From GYS-P2D sp964489125 (GTDB taxonomy: Bacteria; Bacteroidota; Bacteroidia; Chitinophagales; Saprospiraceae), in assembly GCA_964489125.1 (NCBI GenBank), contig CAZAXY010000027.1:1-33944 (forward strand): a DNA stretch of 33,944 nucleotides, in the 5' to 3' direction. Shown here piece after piece: positions 16,220 through 24,116 of this stretch. Within the stretch, counting starts at the first letter, position 1; the number at the start of each line of letters is the position of its first letter. Under the pieces are notes generated by a model. That model was not told the origin of the DNA. It was given only the letters and a program-made list of their open reading frames with translations, and searched no databases. Position numbers and translations under genes: made by a program.

Positions 16220-16621
16220 CTAAATCTTATTAATGATCTTAGACTCATCTTGCTTGAGCATCTCGGTGATACGTTTACGCTCTAACTCTCTTATCTTATT
16301 CTCATCTAGTGCCAACTGACGCACAAGATCCGTAATCTTCCGATCCATCGTCTCAATCTTGGCTGATAGATAGAATGCCAGGACAATCACAAAAGCGAGC
16401 GATACGAAAATTATCGCATTGATATTACTCTTGATACCAAGCAAATTGGCCAACTGGGTAGAAAACTCATGCGGAACTATGGCCAACACGGCAATGACTG
16501 CCCAAAATCCCAACCAAATAACATTAGTGAAGATAAACTTACGCCTAAGACGTAGCTCAACAACTATACGATAGATATAGTATAAGGATAATGCAGGCGC
16601 TATGAATTGGTAAACCTCCAA
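16220..16621 (-). CDS. DUF2304 membrane protein
   Basis: A small membrane protein with about three helices (about residues 4-20, 29-48 and 66-84 from the chosen start), then a charged cytoplasmic coiled-coil-like tail (KIETMDRKITDLVRQLALDE...ELERKRITEMLKQDES). This layout fits DUF2304 (Pfam PF10066), found next to glycosyltransferases and of unknown function. Both possible starts are TTG. The upstream one (16640-16642, 140 residues) overlaps a perfect -7 element, so the downstream TTG at 16619-16621 (133 residues) is more likely. It lies 24 bases upstream of the GT4 gene. Confidence 0.78.
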   Translation of the reverse strand: MEVYQFIAPALSLYYIYRIVVELRLRRKFIFTNVIWLGFWAVIAVLAIVPHEFSTQLANLLGIKSNINAIIFVSLAFVIVLAFYLSAKIETMDRKITDLVRQLALDENKIRELERKRITEMLKQDESKIINKI

Positions 16622-16639
16622 ACGTGAATTTCTCGGATA

Positions 16640-16647
16640 CAAAAATA
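16640..16647 (-). promoter_or_regulatory. Candidate -7 promoter element for the DUF2304-GT4 operon
   Basis: TATTTTTG on the minus strand matches TAnnTTTG exactly. It ends 18 bases before the TTG at 16621 and overlaps the alternative TTG at 16642, arguing for the shorter protein. No convincing -33 element is seen. Confidence 0.4.
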
Positions 16648-16727
16648 TACCAATCTCACAGCTAAAGCTAATGCCGAACGTAATAAGTCAGAAATAAAGT
16701 GTAAACTGTCGGTTTAATCGCAGTGAA

Positions 16728-17054
16728 TCACACGGCAAAACTCTCCCCACAACCACATGTGCGGGCTGCATTTGGGTTGTTGAAGTAGAACCCTTTGCCA
16801 TTTAATCCACCACTAAACTCAAGGGTAGTATTGCATAGATACAGGAAGCTTCGCAGATCAGTGACTACCTTGACGCCATTATCCTCAAAGACTTGGTCAC
16901 CTTCCTTCGATTCATTGTCAAAGTCCATGTTGTATGTAAGTCCAGAGCAACCACCACTGGTTACTGATACTCTCACAAAAAACTCGTCTTCAAGAGACTC
17001 GTCTCCTTTAAGCTCTGCTATTTTATCTTTTGCGCTTTCAGCTACGTACAACAT
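16728..17054 (-). CDS. iscA: IscA/ErpA-type iron-sulfur carrier (HesB family)
   Basis: An A-type carrier of 108 residues that accepts and delivers iron-sulfur clusters or iron. The three conserved cysteines are present: one in SGGCSGL (residue 36) and two in the C-terminal CGCGESF (100 and 102). I chose the ATG at 17054 (MLYVAESAKDKI, the usual family opening) over an in-frame TTG three codons upstream. It is the last gene of the iscS-iscU-iscA group, 36 bases after iscU. No ferredoxin, hscA or hscB gene follows. Confidence 0.93.
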   Translation of the reverse strand: MLYVAESAKDKIAELKGDESLEDEFFVRVSVTSGGCSGLTYNMDFDNESKEGDQVFEDNGVKVVTDLRSFLYLCNTTLEFSGGLNGKGFYFNNPNAARTCGCGESFAV

Positions 17055-17090
17055 ATCGCACAATTTTAGATGAACAAAATGAATAATCGC

Positions 17091-17483
17091 TTAGTCGGCC
17101 ATTCCATTCTTAGTCTTATAATCTTTGATGGCACTTTTAATCGCATCTTCAGCTAATACTGAACAGTGAATTTTTACTGGAGGTAAAGCAAGTTCTTCAA
17201 CGATATCCATATTATCTATTTTCATAGCATCATCGATAGACTTCCCTTTAAGCCACTCTGTTGCCAATGAACTCGATGCAATAGCCGAGCCACAGCCAAA
17301 TGTCTTGAACTTGGCATCCTTGATCGTTTGTGATGTTTCATCCACCTCAATCTGAAGTCTCATAACATCACCACACTCTGGAGCACCTACTAAACCCGTA
17401 CCTACAGTGTTTTTAGTTTTATCCAGAGTTCCAACATTCTTCGGATTCTTGAAGTGTTCTAAAACTTTTTCTGAATACGCCAT
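17091..17483 (-). CDS. iscU: Iron-sulfur cluster scaffold protein IscU
   Basis: The scaffold of 130 residues on which new 2Fe-2S clusters are built from IscS-derived sulfur. All ligand residues are present: Cys37, Asp39 (CGD), Cys64, His106 and Cys107. LPPVK at 100-104 is the motif recognised by the chaperone HscA, although no hscA lies in this window. It is 60 bases downstream of iscS and has a possible promoter of its own in that gap. Confidence 0.97.
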   Translation of the reverse strand: MAYSEKVLEHFKNPKNVGTLDKTKNTVGTGLVGAPECGDVMRLQIEVDETSQTIKDAKFKTFGCGSAIASSSLATEWLKGKSIDDAMKIDNMDIVEELALPPVKIHCSVLAEDAIKSAIKDYKTKNGMAD

Positions 17484-17506
17484 TTCACTTTTTATTTACT
17501 TATTAA

Positions 17507-17514
17507 CAAAGATA
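17507..17514 (-). promoter_or_regulatory. Candidate internal promoter (-7 element) for iscU-iscA
   Basis: TATCTTTG on the minus strand fits TAnnTTTG exactly and lies 23 bases before the iscU start, in the 60-bp gap after iscS. A matching -33 TTG is not evident. If real, scaffold and carrier could be made in excess over the desulfurase. Confidence 0.4.
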
Positions 17515-17543
17515 TACCCTATTGAGTTCCTATTCTTAATTTC

Positions 17544-18764
17544 TTAATGCTCTGACCATTCTACAGCCTCAAGGTCTACACCGTCTTTATACATCTCCCA
17601 TATTGGGCTAAGATCTCTCATATGAGTTACGCCCTTGGTCAACATGTCTATTGCAATATCAATTTCTTCTTCCTTCGTAAAACGTCCAAGGCTAAATCTT
17701 ATACTACTGTGTGCCAGGTCATCTCCTAGTCCTAATGCCATCAAGACATATGACGGCTCGAGTGAGGCCGACGTACACGCACTCCCCGATGAAACAGCTA
17801 TGTTCTGATTAAATGTCATCATCAATCCTTCACCCTCAACATGCTTAAACGAGATATTAGTAACATGGGGCATACGATGATCTGTATTACCGTTGATATA
17901 GACTTCCTCAAGATTGGCGCTCAAGCCTTGCTCAAGTTTATCTCTTAATTTAGACAGTCTTGCTGCATCCTGGTCCATCTCGAGTCGCGCCAACTCTGCC
18001 GCTGTACCTAATCCAACGATACCGGGCACATTGAGTGTTCCTGATCTCATCCCTCTTTCATGTCCTCCACCATCTTGCTGTGCGGTAACTTTTACTCTTG
18101 GATTCTTTCTATTTACAAATAGCGCTCCTACCCCCTTTGGCCCATACATCTTATGACCTGTGAATGCCATCAAGTGGACTCCTGTCGCCTTAGGATCTAC
18201 TGGTATCTTACCCACTGCCTGAGTAGCGTCACTCATAAATAGTACGCCATGCTTGGCACAAATATCCCCGATTGCTTTCATCGGTTGAATTACTCCAGTC
18301 TCATTATTAGCCCACATCACTGATACCAAGATGGTCTTGTCCGTAATCGCCGCCTCCAATTTCTCCAAATCGACAATTCCATCTCTTTGGACTGACAGGT
18401 ACGTTATATCAGCACCCATTTTTTCTAGCTTCTTGCAAGAGTCTAGTACGGCTTTATGCTCTGTCTCAAGAGTGATAATGTGATTGCCCTTGCGACTATA
18501 CATCTCAAACACTCCCTTAAGAGCAAGATTGTCGGACTCCGTAGCTCCAGACGTAAAGATGATTTCTTTAGGGTCTACATTGATCAATTTAGCCACCTGG
18601 TCTCTGGCATAATCGACGCCTTCTTCGGCCACCCAACCAAATGGATGACTTCTACTGGCTGCATTGCCAAAATGACTATTAAAATATGGCAACATCGCTT
18701 CTACGACCCTAGGATCACAAGGCGTTGTTGCATTATTATCAAGGTAGATTTTCTGTACTGACAT
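17544..18764 (-). CDS. iscS: Cysteine desulfurase IscS
   Basis: A PLP enzyme of 406 residues that turns cysteine into alanine and passes the sulfur to IscU and other acceptors. It shows the N-terminal YLDNNATTP, His103 that stacks on PLP (ETEHKA), the PLP lysine Lys205 (TGHKMYGPKG) and the catalytic Cys330 on the long mobile loop SSGSACTSASLEPS typical of IscS/NifS and not SufS. I chose the ATG at 18764 (MSVQKIYLDNN). The frame is open to 18821, but that extension has no family resemblance. It is first of the iscSUA group; there is no iscR upstream. Confidence 0.96.
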   Translation of the reverse strand: MSVQKIYLDNNATTPCDPRVVEAMLPYFNSHFGNAASRSHPFGWVAEEGVDYARDQVAKLINVDPKEIIFTSGATESDNLALKGVFEMYSRKGNHIITLETEHKAVLDSCKKLEKMGADITYLSVQRDGIVDLEKLEAAITDKTILVSVMWANNETGVIQPMKAIGDICAKHGVLFMSDATQAVGKIPVDPKATGVHLMAFTGHKMYGPKGVGALFVNRKNPRVKVTAQQDGGGHERGMRSGTLNVPGIVGLGTAAELARLEMDQDAARLSKLRDKLEQGLSANLEEVYINGNTDHRMPHVTNISFKHVEGEGLMMTFNQNIAVSSGSACTSASLEPSYVLMALGLGDDLAHSSIRFSLGRFTKEEEIDIAIDMLTKGVTHMRDLSPIWEMYKDGVDLEAVEWSEH

Positions 18765-18927
18765 AACTGTTGTTTTACCAAGTCGCCAACAAAACAGCCA
18801 GGTTCGCGATTGGTTGTGCAAGTTTAGGCATTATTACATTAGCACACCGTAAAATATGCTTCGATCTGTCATTTCTAACACCTCTAACTCTATTATTACC
18901 GTCCGCATTAAAAGAAGCTTTAATATG

Positions 18928-18935
18928 TACCTTTG
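18928..18935 (+). promoter_or_regulatory. -7 promoter element for the meaB-peptidase unit
   Basis: TACCTTTG matches TAnnTTTG exactly and ends 23 bases before the TTG start chosen for the MeaB-type gene. Its position inside the open frame from 18770 argues that the N-terminal extension of that frame is not translated. Confidence 0.45.
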
Positions 18936-18958
18936 TCAGCAATAATTTCAGCGATACA

Positions 18959-19984
18959 TTGAACTCTATTAATCCTCGACTAAATAAAATTCTGAATCCT
19001 CAGATTCATGAGGTCAAAGATGTGTCATACTACACAACAGGGATCATAGACGATCAGAATTTTTTAATTCTGTCTCAGGCCATTACATTACTGGAGAGTG
19101 AAAGCCCAGTACATAAAGAATTGGCCACTGAGATTTTGTTGGCATGTGAGGCCGTCAATACGCAATCTAAGCGAATTGGTGTGACTGGATCTCCAGGGGT
19201 CGGCAAGAGCACATTCATAGAATCGATTGCTAGGCAATTGATCAATAATGATCATAAAGGGGCTGTGCTTACCATTGATCCCTCAAGCATAGATAATCGA
19301 GGGAGTATACTGGGGGATAAGACAAGGATGGATCAGCTCGCTCAGGACAACAGAATTTTTGTTAGACCAAGTCCGAGTCGATCTTTTTTGGGCGGCACTC
19401 ATGCCTTGACCTATGAGGCAATCGTCATGTGTGAAGCATGCGGGATAGATTACATAATCGTTGAGACCGTTGGAGTAGGTCAGTCAGAACACGCTGTAAG
19501 TGGCATTGTAGATTGTTCAATACTCCTGCTACTCCCTGGATCTGGTGATGAACTGCAAGGGATTAAAAAAGGAATCACACAGATAGCCGATATCATAGTC
19601 ATCAATAAAACTGATGGAGAGCGTATCGACCTCGCACAACAGGTGGCCCAAGATTATCGGGCTGCTGTGCATATCATATCAGATTCGATCGATGAGTGGA
19701 GGACAAGAGTATGTCTGCACTCTTCGATTGATCCAAATTTTGACCTTCAGATTACTGACCTTATCAAGGAGTATTTTAACCAGTATGATCATATGTTCAA
19801 GAGATCATCTCAACGCCAGAAAATATTGGACACACGACTTAGATATCACCTCAGCGAAGTCTTAAGTCATCAAATCGATGCCAATAAATTAATCTCTGAC
19901 ACCTTGAAAAGTCATTATGTGCACCCATTAAAAGCTTTAGATCAACTACTTAAACGAATTAACATAGAACTGAATTTGGATTAA
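18959..19984 (+). CDS. meaB: MeaB/ArgK-type G3E P-loop GTPase
   Basis: A GTPase chaperone of the type that protects or loads methylmalonyl-CoA mutase with its B12 cofactor. Motifs, from the chosen start: Walker A GSPGVGKST (77-85), DPSS (107-110), ETVGVGQSE (169-177) and the guanine motif NKTD (216-219). The frame is open from 18770 and contains an ATG there, but those 63 extra residues look non-coding and contain a promoter element. The TTG at 18959 gives 341 residues, matching the usual 325-340; a GTG at 19022 (320 residues) is the alternative. No mutase gene is in the window. The next gene starts at the base after its stop. Confidence 0.87.
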   Translation: MNSINPRLNKILNPQIHEVKDVSYYTTGIIDDQNFLILSQAITLLESESPVHKELATEILLACEAVNTQSKRIGVTGSPGVGKSTFIESIARQLINNDHKGAVLTIDPSSIDNRGSILGDKTRMDQLAQDNRIFVRPSPSRSFLGGTHALTYEAIVMCEACGIDYIIVETVGVGQSEHAVSGIVDCSILLLLPGSGDELQGIKKGITQIADIIVINKTDGERIDLAQQVAQDYRAAVHIISDSIDEWRTRVCLHSSIDPNFDLQITDLIKEYFNQYDHMFKRSSQRQKILDTRLRYHLSEVLSHQIDANKLISDTLKSHYVHPLKALDQLLKRINIELNLD

Positions 19985-21676
19985 ATGAAGCTAACGCTGC
20001 TCAGATTACTGCTGGCATGTCTACTCGTGTTCATGATTACTCAGATGTATGGCCAAGAGATGGAATTTTTCAGATCTCCAATCAGTTACAACACTCGATT
20101 GTCTGGTTCATTTGCAGAACCACGATCGGCGCATTTTCATGCTGGAATAGATTACAAGCAATTTAGAGGAGTGCCTTTTGACACCATATATGCCGCAGCT
20201 GATGGATATATCTCGCGAATAAATGTCAAACCAGATGGCTATGGTAATGCCTTGTATATTGATCATCCCAACGGTTATACAACGGTCTACGCTCATCTAC
20301 ATCACTTCAACAAGTCGATCGGAGATTATATCGAGTCGACCATGATTAAGAAAAAGATTCATAAGATTGAGCACTATCCTGTACAAAACAAATTGGTTGT
20401 AAAAAAGGGAGATTATATAGGTGTCATGGGAAATACAGGTAGATCTTTTGGAGCACACCTGCATTTTGAAATCAGAAAAACCGACAGCGAGACACCAGTC
20501 AATCCAGCACTATTTGGATTGAAGCCTGAGGATAAGCTAAGCCCAAACATTAATGGGGTCGTCATTTATACCCTCACAGCAGACGGGGAGGTGATCGATA
20601 AGCGATATCACTCAGCTATGTATAAAGGCAACGATCAATATTCCCTTGGCAACAGCCCAGTCCTTACCGATGGATTAATAATTGGTATAGGTATACACGC
20701 CTATGATACCATGAACGGTGCGAGCAATCACAATGGAGTATATGGTGTGGACGTGCAGAACAATAAGCATGAAATTTATTCTTTTCAAATGGACAGTGTT
20801 TCATTTGACCATAGCCGATACATTCATGCCCACATGGATTATGAAGCAAAGATCAATAATAAATACATCTCTAAATGCTATCGCCTCAACACGAATCCAT
20901 TAGAAATTTATGACACTACTCTAACAATGGGTCAAATCATCACATCAGATGTCTTTGCAAACCACATTGATATAGAAGTCTATGATTTTGAGGACAACAA
21001 AGCGGAGATTTCATTTGAGGTACTCAGGAATCAAACCCTCCTCATTATGGACGAACCAATAGATACTTCATTTCAGCGCTTTACCCCAGAGGATACAATC
21101 AGGGGATGCACTGGGCTTTTTAGTTGGATGGCACCACCTGGCATAGTGGACAAACCAGCACACTTATCATTCTCTAATACTGGAGATACATTGACGATAG
21201 AGGCTCAAGATAAAGTACCGCTTTTCAAATACTTAAATCTGACATATTCCAGCAAGACTGAGCTGCCTGAGCAGAGCCTGATTGCTAAAATTGATAATAA
21301 AGGAATATTGAAATCACTAGGTTGTGAGTCAAAAGACTCAATGAGCATCGAAACTTATGTCATCGAGACTGGTAAGTACTGGGTGGATGTTGATAGTGTA
21401 TCGCCAAGTATACAGATCATATCATTGCCTGGGCCAAGAAGTAGTAGGCTAAAATTTCAAATGAAAGACAATTATGAGCCTGTTTATGGAAGAGATCAAC
21501 TAAAATTTAAGGTGCTTGTTGACGGACAATGGATGCTATGCCAACACGATATTAAGGACAATTCCGTCTGGTGTAATATAGAATATCAAGGCCCATTCGA
21601 AGACCATATAATTTCTATTATGGTGGAAGACGCATGTTCTAATCAAAGTGAGTGGGAGCGGACAGTTAGATACTGA
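19985..21676 (+). CDS. Exported M23 family metallopeptidase (LytM domain)
   Basis: A predicted periplasmic or surface peptidoglycan hydrolase, or an inactive regulator, of 563 residues. The signal peptide (1-23) ends at MYGQ. The M23 domain lies unusually close to the N-terminus (about 30-175) with zinc ligands His52 and Asp56 (HAGID) and His160 in HLH (158-160), plus His104 (YAHLHH). All ligands of an active LytM fold are present. The remaining 390 residues are beta-rich, possibly immunoglobulin-like repeats (strands such as SVSPSIQIISLPGPRSS), without a family I can name. It starts directly after the meaB stop (TAAATG), so cotranscription is likely although no functional link is known. Confidence 0.88.
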   Translation: MKLTLLRLLLACLLVFMITQMYGQEMEFFRSPISYNTRLSGSFAEPRSAHFHAGIDYKQFRGVPFDTIYAAADGYISRINVKPDGYGNALYIDHPNGYTTVYAHLHHFNKSIGDYIESTMIKKKIHKIEHYPVQNKLVVKKGDYIGVMGNTGRSFGAHLHFEIRKTDSETPVNPALFGLKPEDKLSPNINGVVIYTLTADGEVIDKRYHSAMYKGNDQYSLGNSPVLTDGLIIGIGIHAYDTMNGASNHNGVYGVDVQNNKHEIYSFQMDSVSFDHSRYIHAHMDYEAKINNKYISKCYRLNTNPLEIYDTTLTMGQIITSDVFANHIDIEVYDFEDNKAEISFEVLRNQTLLIMDEPIDTSFQRFTPEDTIRGCTGLFSWMAPPGIVDKPAHLSFSNTGDTLTIEAQDKVPLFKYLNLTYSSKTELPEQSLIAKIDNKGILKSLGCESKDSMSIETYVIETGKYWVDVDSVSPSIQIISLPGPRSSRLKFQMKDNYEPVYGRDQLKFKVLVDGQWMLCQHDIKDNSVWCNIEYQGPFEDHIISIMVEDACSNQSEWERTVRY

Positions 21677-21692
21677 TTTGTTTAACTTTTTG

Positions 21693-21717
21693 ATCACATT
21701 TGATAAACAAATGTGAT
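21693..21717. promoter_or_regulatory. Perfect 25-bp palindrome upstream of bcp, possible operator
   Basis: ATCACATTTG (21693-21702) and CAAATGTGAT (21708-21717) are perfect 10-base arms around ATAAA. It lies 17 bases after the peptidase stop and 27 bases before the bcp start. No T tract follows on the plus strand, so it is a poor terminator. The right arm abuts a near-match -7 element, TACCTTGG (21717-21724), so an operator for the peroxiredoxin gene fits best. Confidence 0.5.
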
Positions 21718-21744
21718 ACCTTGGGCGTCAATAAGAAAAAAACT

Positions 21745-22227
21745 ATGACCACTCTTAAAGTTGGCGACAAAGCCCCTGTATTCGAATCAGTTGATGAAAA
21801 TGGAGACCCAATCTCTTTGTTAGATTACAGAGGTAAGAAGTTAATTCTCTTTTTTTACCCAAAAGATGACTCTCCTGGATGCACCAAAGAGGCATGTAGT
21901 TTAAGAGATAACTATCGGGCGCTAACTAAAGCCGGTTATGAGATATTGGGTGTAAGTCCAGATAAGTATACTAAGCATAAGAAGTTTATAGATAAATACG
22001 AATTTCAATACTCTTTGGTAGCAGATCCAGAGAAAACGATCATCAATGACTATACTTGTTGGGGCCCAAAGAAGTTTATGGGTAGAGAAGTGACTGGAGT
22101 ATATAGAACTACTTTCCTTATTAATGAAGAAGGTTACATAGACCATATTTTTACTAAAGTAAAAACTAGGGACCACGCTGATCAGATACTGGAGCAAACA
22201 CAGCAGCTAGCTGTTGCTCAATTATAA
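21745..22227 (+). CDS. bcp: Thiol peroxidase of the Bcp/PrxQ class
   Basis: A thioredoxin-dependent peroxiredoxin of 160 residues that reduces H2O2 and organic hydroperoxides. The peroxidatic Cys46 sits in the family motif SPGCTKEAC, with the resolving Cys51 five residues later, the two-Cys arrangement of Bcp. I chose the ATG at 21745 (MTTLKVGDKAP). The frame is open to 21700, but that stretch overlaps the palindrome. It ends six bases inside the convergent hemW gene. Confidence 0.95.
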   Translation: MTTLKVGDKAPVFESVDENGDPISLLDYRGKKLILFFYPKDDSPGCTKEACSLRDNYRALTKAGYEILGVSPDKYTKHKKFIDKYEFQYSLVADPEKTIINDYTCWGPKKFMGREVTGVYRTTFLINEEGYIDHIFTKVKTRDHADQILEQTQQLAVAQL

Positions 22228-23346
22228 AAATAATTGTTGGCTGATGTGGTCAGCAAGATACCAATTCTCGATACTCAGACTATATCTGTCATCATCTAGG
22301 GTTAATAATCCTTGTCTTAGCAGGTCATAGGCTTGTGATTTAAAATGCTGGACTATATGAGTATCATATCTAACCATGATGTCATGAATCCCAATCCCTG
22401 TTGCCTTGCGCAAGCCGAGCATAATGGATTCGTTATATAGATTTACATCAGTTAATGTTTCATGATCTTTGGTTAGCGTTCCTTGATCAATATCTCGTAG
22501 ATAATGCCGATTGTTATCGGGATTCCAAGACCTTACTGATCCATTAAAGGAATGTGCGCCAGGACCAATACCCAAGTATTTCTCATGTGCCCAATATGCG
22601 CTATTGTGCCTTGACATGCTGCCAGGCAAACTGAAATTGGATATTTCGTAGTGCTGATATCCTCGTGCAGTTAGAAATTGATGCGCTTTTATGAATTGAT
22701 CATATTGGAGGCTTTCATCGAGTATTTTAATCTTGCCTTGCTTGTCCCATTTGTGAAATGCCGTTTGTTCTTCTATCGTGAGATTATAGCAAGAAATGTG
22801 CTCAGGCTTATATTGAACTAATTCTGATAGATTATCACGCCATTGGTCAGTGTTACTGTCGATCAATCCAAACATAAGATCAACGCACAATTCTTCTATA
22901 TCGGCAATTCTCACATGTTTTAAGGCAGTTCTTGCCTGAACGATATTATGCGCTCGGTTCATAAATGATAGGTCATCATCTATGAATGACTGTATACCTA
23001 CACTCAGGCGGTTTATGCCAGCAGACTTTAAATCATGACAATATCCGAGAGTTAGATCTTCTGGATTGGCTTCCAGGGTTATCTCGGTCTCACTGTCTAT
23101 GATATAATATTCTATAATCTTCGAAAAGATGCTATTCAGCTGTATGGTGCTTAACAGCGATGGCGTACCTCCTCCGAAGTAGATAGTATCAAGGGTAGCA
23201 GTATCCAAGTAGTCTGCTGTCAATTCAATCTCCTTGCAAATGGCGCTGACCATTCTTTCAACATAAGACAGATCAGTAGAAAAATGGAAATTACAATAAT
23301 GGCACGCTTTTCGGCAAAATGGAATATGGACATATAGGCCTGCCAT
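22222..23346 (-). CDS. hemW: HemW, radical SAM heme chaperone
   Basis: A radical SAM protein of 374 residues related to coproporphyrinogen oxidase HemN but acting as a heme-binding chaperone. The 4Fe-4S motif is Cys11, Cys15, Cys18 (CRKACHYC) followed by Phe20. HemN has a fourth Cys there, so Phe supports HemW. GGGTPS follows near residue 58, and the HemN C-terminal domain is recognisable (YEISNF, GIGPGAHSF). The gene follows the O-methyltransferase gene directly, with zero bases between, and overlaps bcp by six bases at its end. Confidence 0.94.
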   Translation of the reverse strand: MAGLYVHIPFCRKACHYCNFHFSTDLSYVERMVSAICKEIELTADYLDTATLDTIYFGGGTPSLLSTIQLNSIFSKIIEYYIIDSETEITLEANPEDLTLGYCHDLKSAGINRLSVGIQSFIDDDLSFMNRAHNIVQARTALKHVRIADIEELCVDLMFGLIDSNTDQWRDNLSELVQYKPEHISCYNLTIEEQTAFHKWDKQGKIKILDESLQYDQFIKAHQFLTARGYQHYEISNFSLPGSMSRHNSAYWAHEKYLGIGPGAHSFNGSVRSWNPDNNRHYLRDIDQGTLTKDHETLTDVNLYNESIMLGLRKATGIGIHDIMVRYDTHIVQHFKSQAYDLLRQGLLTLDDDRYSLSIENWYLADHISQQLFL

Positions 23347-23973
23347 TTATTTTACTCTTATTAGAGACAGACCATCCCTGTATGGCAGGATAACAACCTC
23401 AACTCGATCATCAGCGGCAACTACTGAATTAAACCGATCTAGTGCTTCAGCTATATTAGATTTGTCCTCATCTATTACTTCTCCTTTCCATAAGGTGTTG
23501 TCAGCTATTATTAATCCTCCAGATCTCATCTTAGGCAATAGATTCTCATAATAAGATAGATATTCACGCTTGGCCGCATCAATAAAGAGTAAATCTATCG
23601 GACCTTGGATGTTATCGATAACTGCGATCGCAGATTGATTTATAATCTCGATCTTGTTTTCTATTGCCTGTAGATGGTGCTCTATTAACTCTATACGTTT
23701 GGGGTCATGCTCAATAGTAATCACCTGACCATCTGCGTCTAATCCTTCAGCTAAGCAGTAAGTTCCATAGCCCGTGAAGGTTCCTATCTCAACCACCAGC
23801 TTTGGTTGAAGCAACTTAGAAAAAAGACTTAATAGCCGGCCTTGAATATGATCTGAAGCATCAAAGGGTTTTACAGTATGTAAGAATGTAGATTGAGCAA
23901 TCTTATCCAGCGCCACATCTGTAAGGCTGCACATGCGCTCGGCATAATATCTCAGTTTTGCTTCATCTCTCAT
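23347..23973 (-). CDS. SAM-dependent O-methyltransferase (class I, caffeoyl-CoA OMT-like)
   Basis: A soluble methyltransferase of 208 residues. The SAM-binding motif is VVEIGTFTGYGTYCLAEGL, followed by the acidic strand end VITIEHD, the metal-site region LLFIDAAKREYLSYYENLLP and DNTLW. This is the pattern of the PF01596 family, which methylates small catechol-like or acyl substrates in a metal-dependent way. The natural substrate is unknown. It is first in a two-gene unit with hemW. A perfect -7 element ends only 8 bases before its start codon. Confidence 0.9.
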   Translation of the reverse strand: MRDEAKLRYYAERMCSLTDVALDKIAQSTFLHTVKPFDASDHIQGRLLSLFSKLLQPKLVVEIGTFTGYGTYCLAEGLDADGQVITIEHDPKRIELIEHHLQAIENKIEIINQSAIAVIDNIQGPIDLLFIDAAKREYLSYYENLLPKMRSGGLIIADNTLWKGEVIDEDKSNIAEALDRFNSVVAADDRVEVVILPYRDGLSLIRVK

Positions 23974-23981
23974 ATCTGCTA

Positions 23982-23989
23982 CAAAGATA
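23982..23989 (-). promoter_or_regulatory. -7 promoter element for the O-methyltransferase-hemW unit
   Basis: TATCTTTG on the minus strand matches TAnnTTTG exactly and ends 8 bases before the start codon, leaving almost no leader. A -33 TTG is not obvious. Confidence 0.45.
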
Positions 23990-24042
23990 CTTTCGGCACG
24001 AATATTGAAGTTTAGTTGGTAATAATTGGTTTTTTGGGGTAA

Positions 24043-24050
24043 TAAATTTG
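24043..24050 (+). promoter_or_regulatory. -7 promoter element of the TetR-regulator gene
   Basis: TAAATTTG matches TAnnTTTG exactly. Transcription would begin near 24055, inside or just before the terminator-like hairpin at 24052-24086, which would then form at the 5' end of the message. Confidence 0.45.
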
Positions 24051-24051
24051 G

Positions 24052-24090
24052 TCCTGCTATCCATATCTTGGAAGCAGGATTTTTTTATTT
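24052..24090 (+). terminator. Intrinsic-terminator-like hairpin in the tetR leader
   Basis: TCCTGCT-A-TCC (24052-24062) pairs with GGA-AGCAGGA (24070-24079): 10 bp with one bulged A and a 7-base loop. It is followed by seven T (24080-24086), then ATTT. It reads as a plus-strand terminator but no plus-strand gene ends before it, because the neighbour upstream is divergent. It sits between the tetR -7 element and the tetR start. A second GCAGG (24097-24101) could compete for the 5' arm. Confidence 0.6.
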
Positions 24091-24116
24091 CTTAATGCAG
24101 GTCGTACCTTGCCGTG

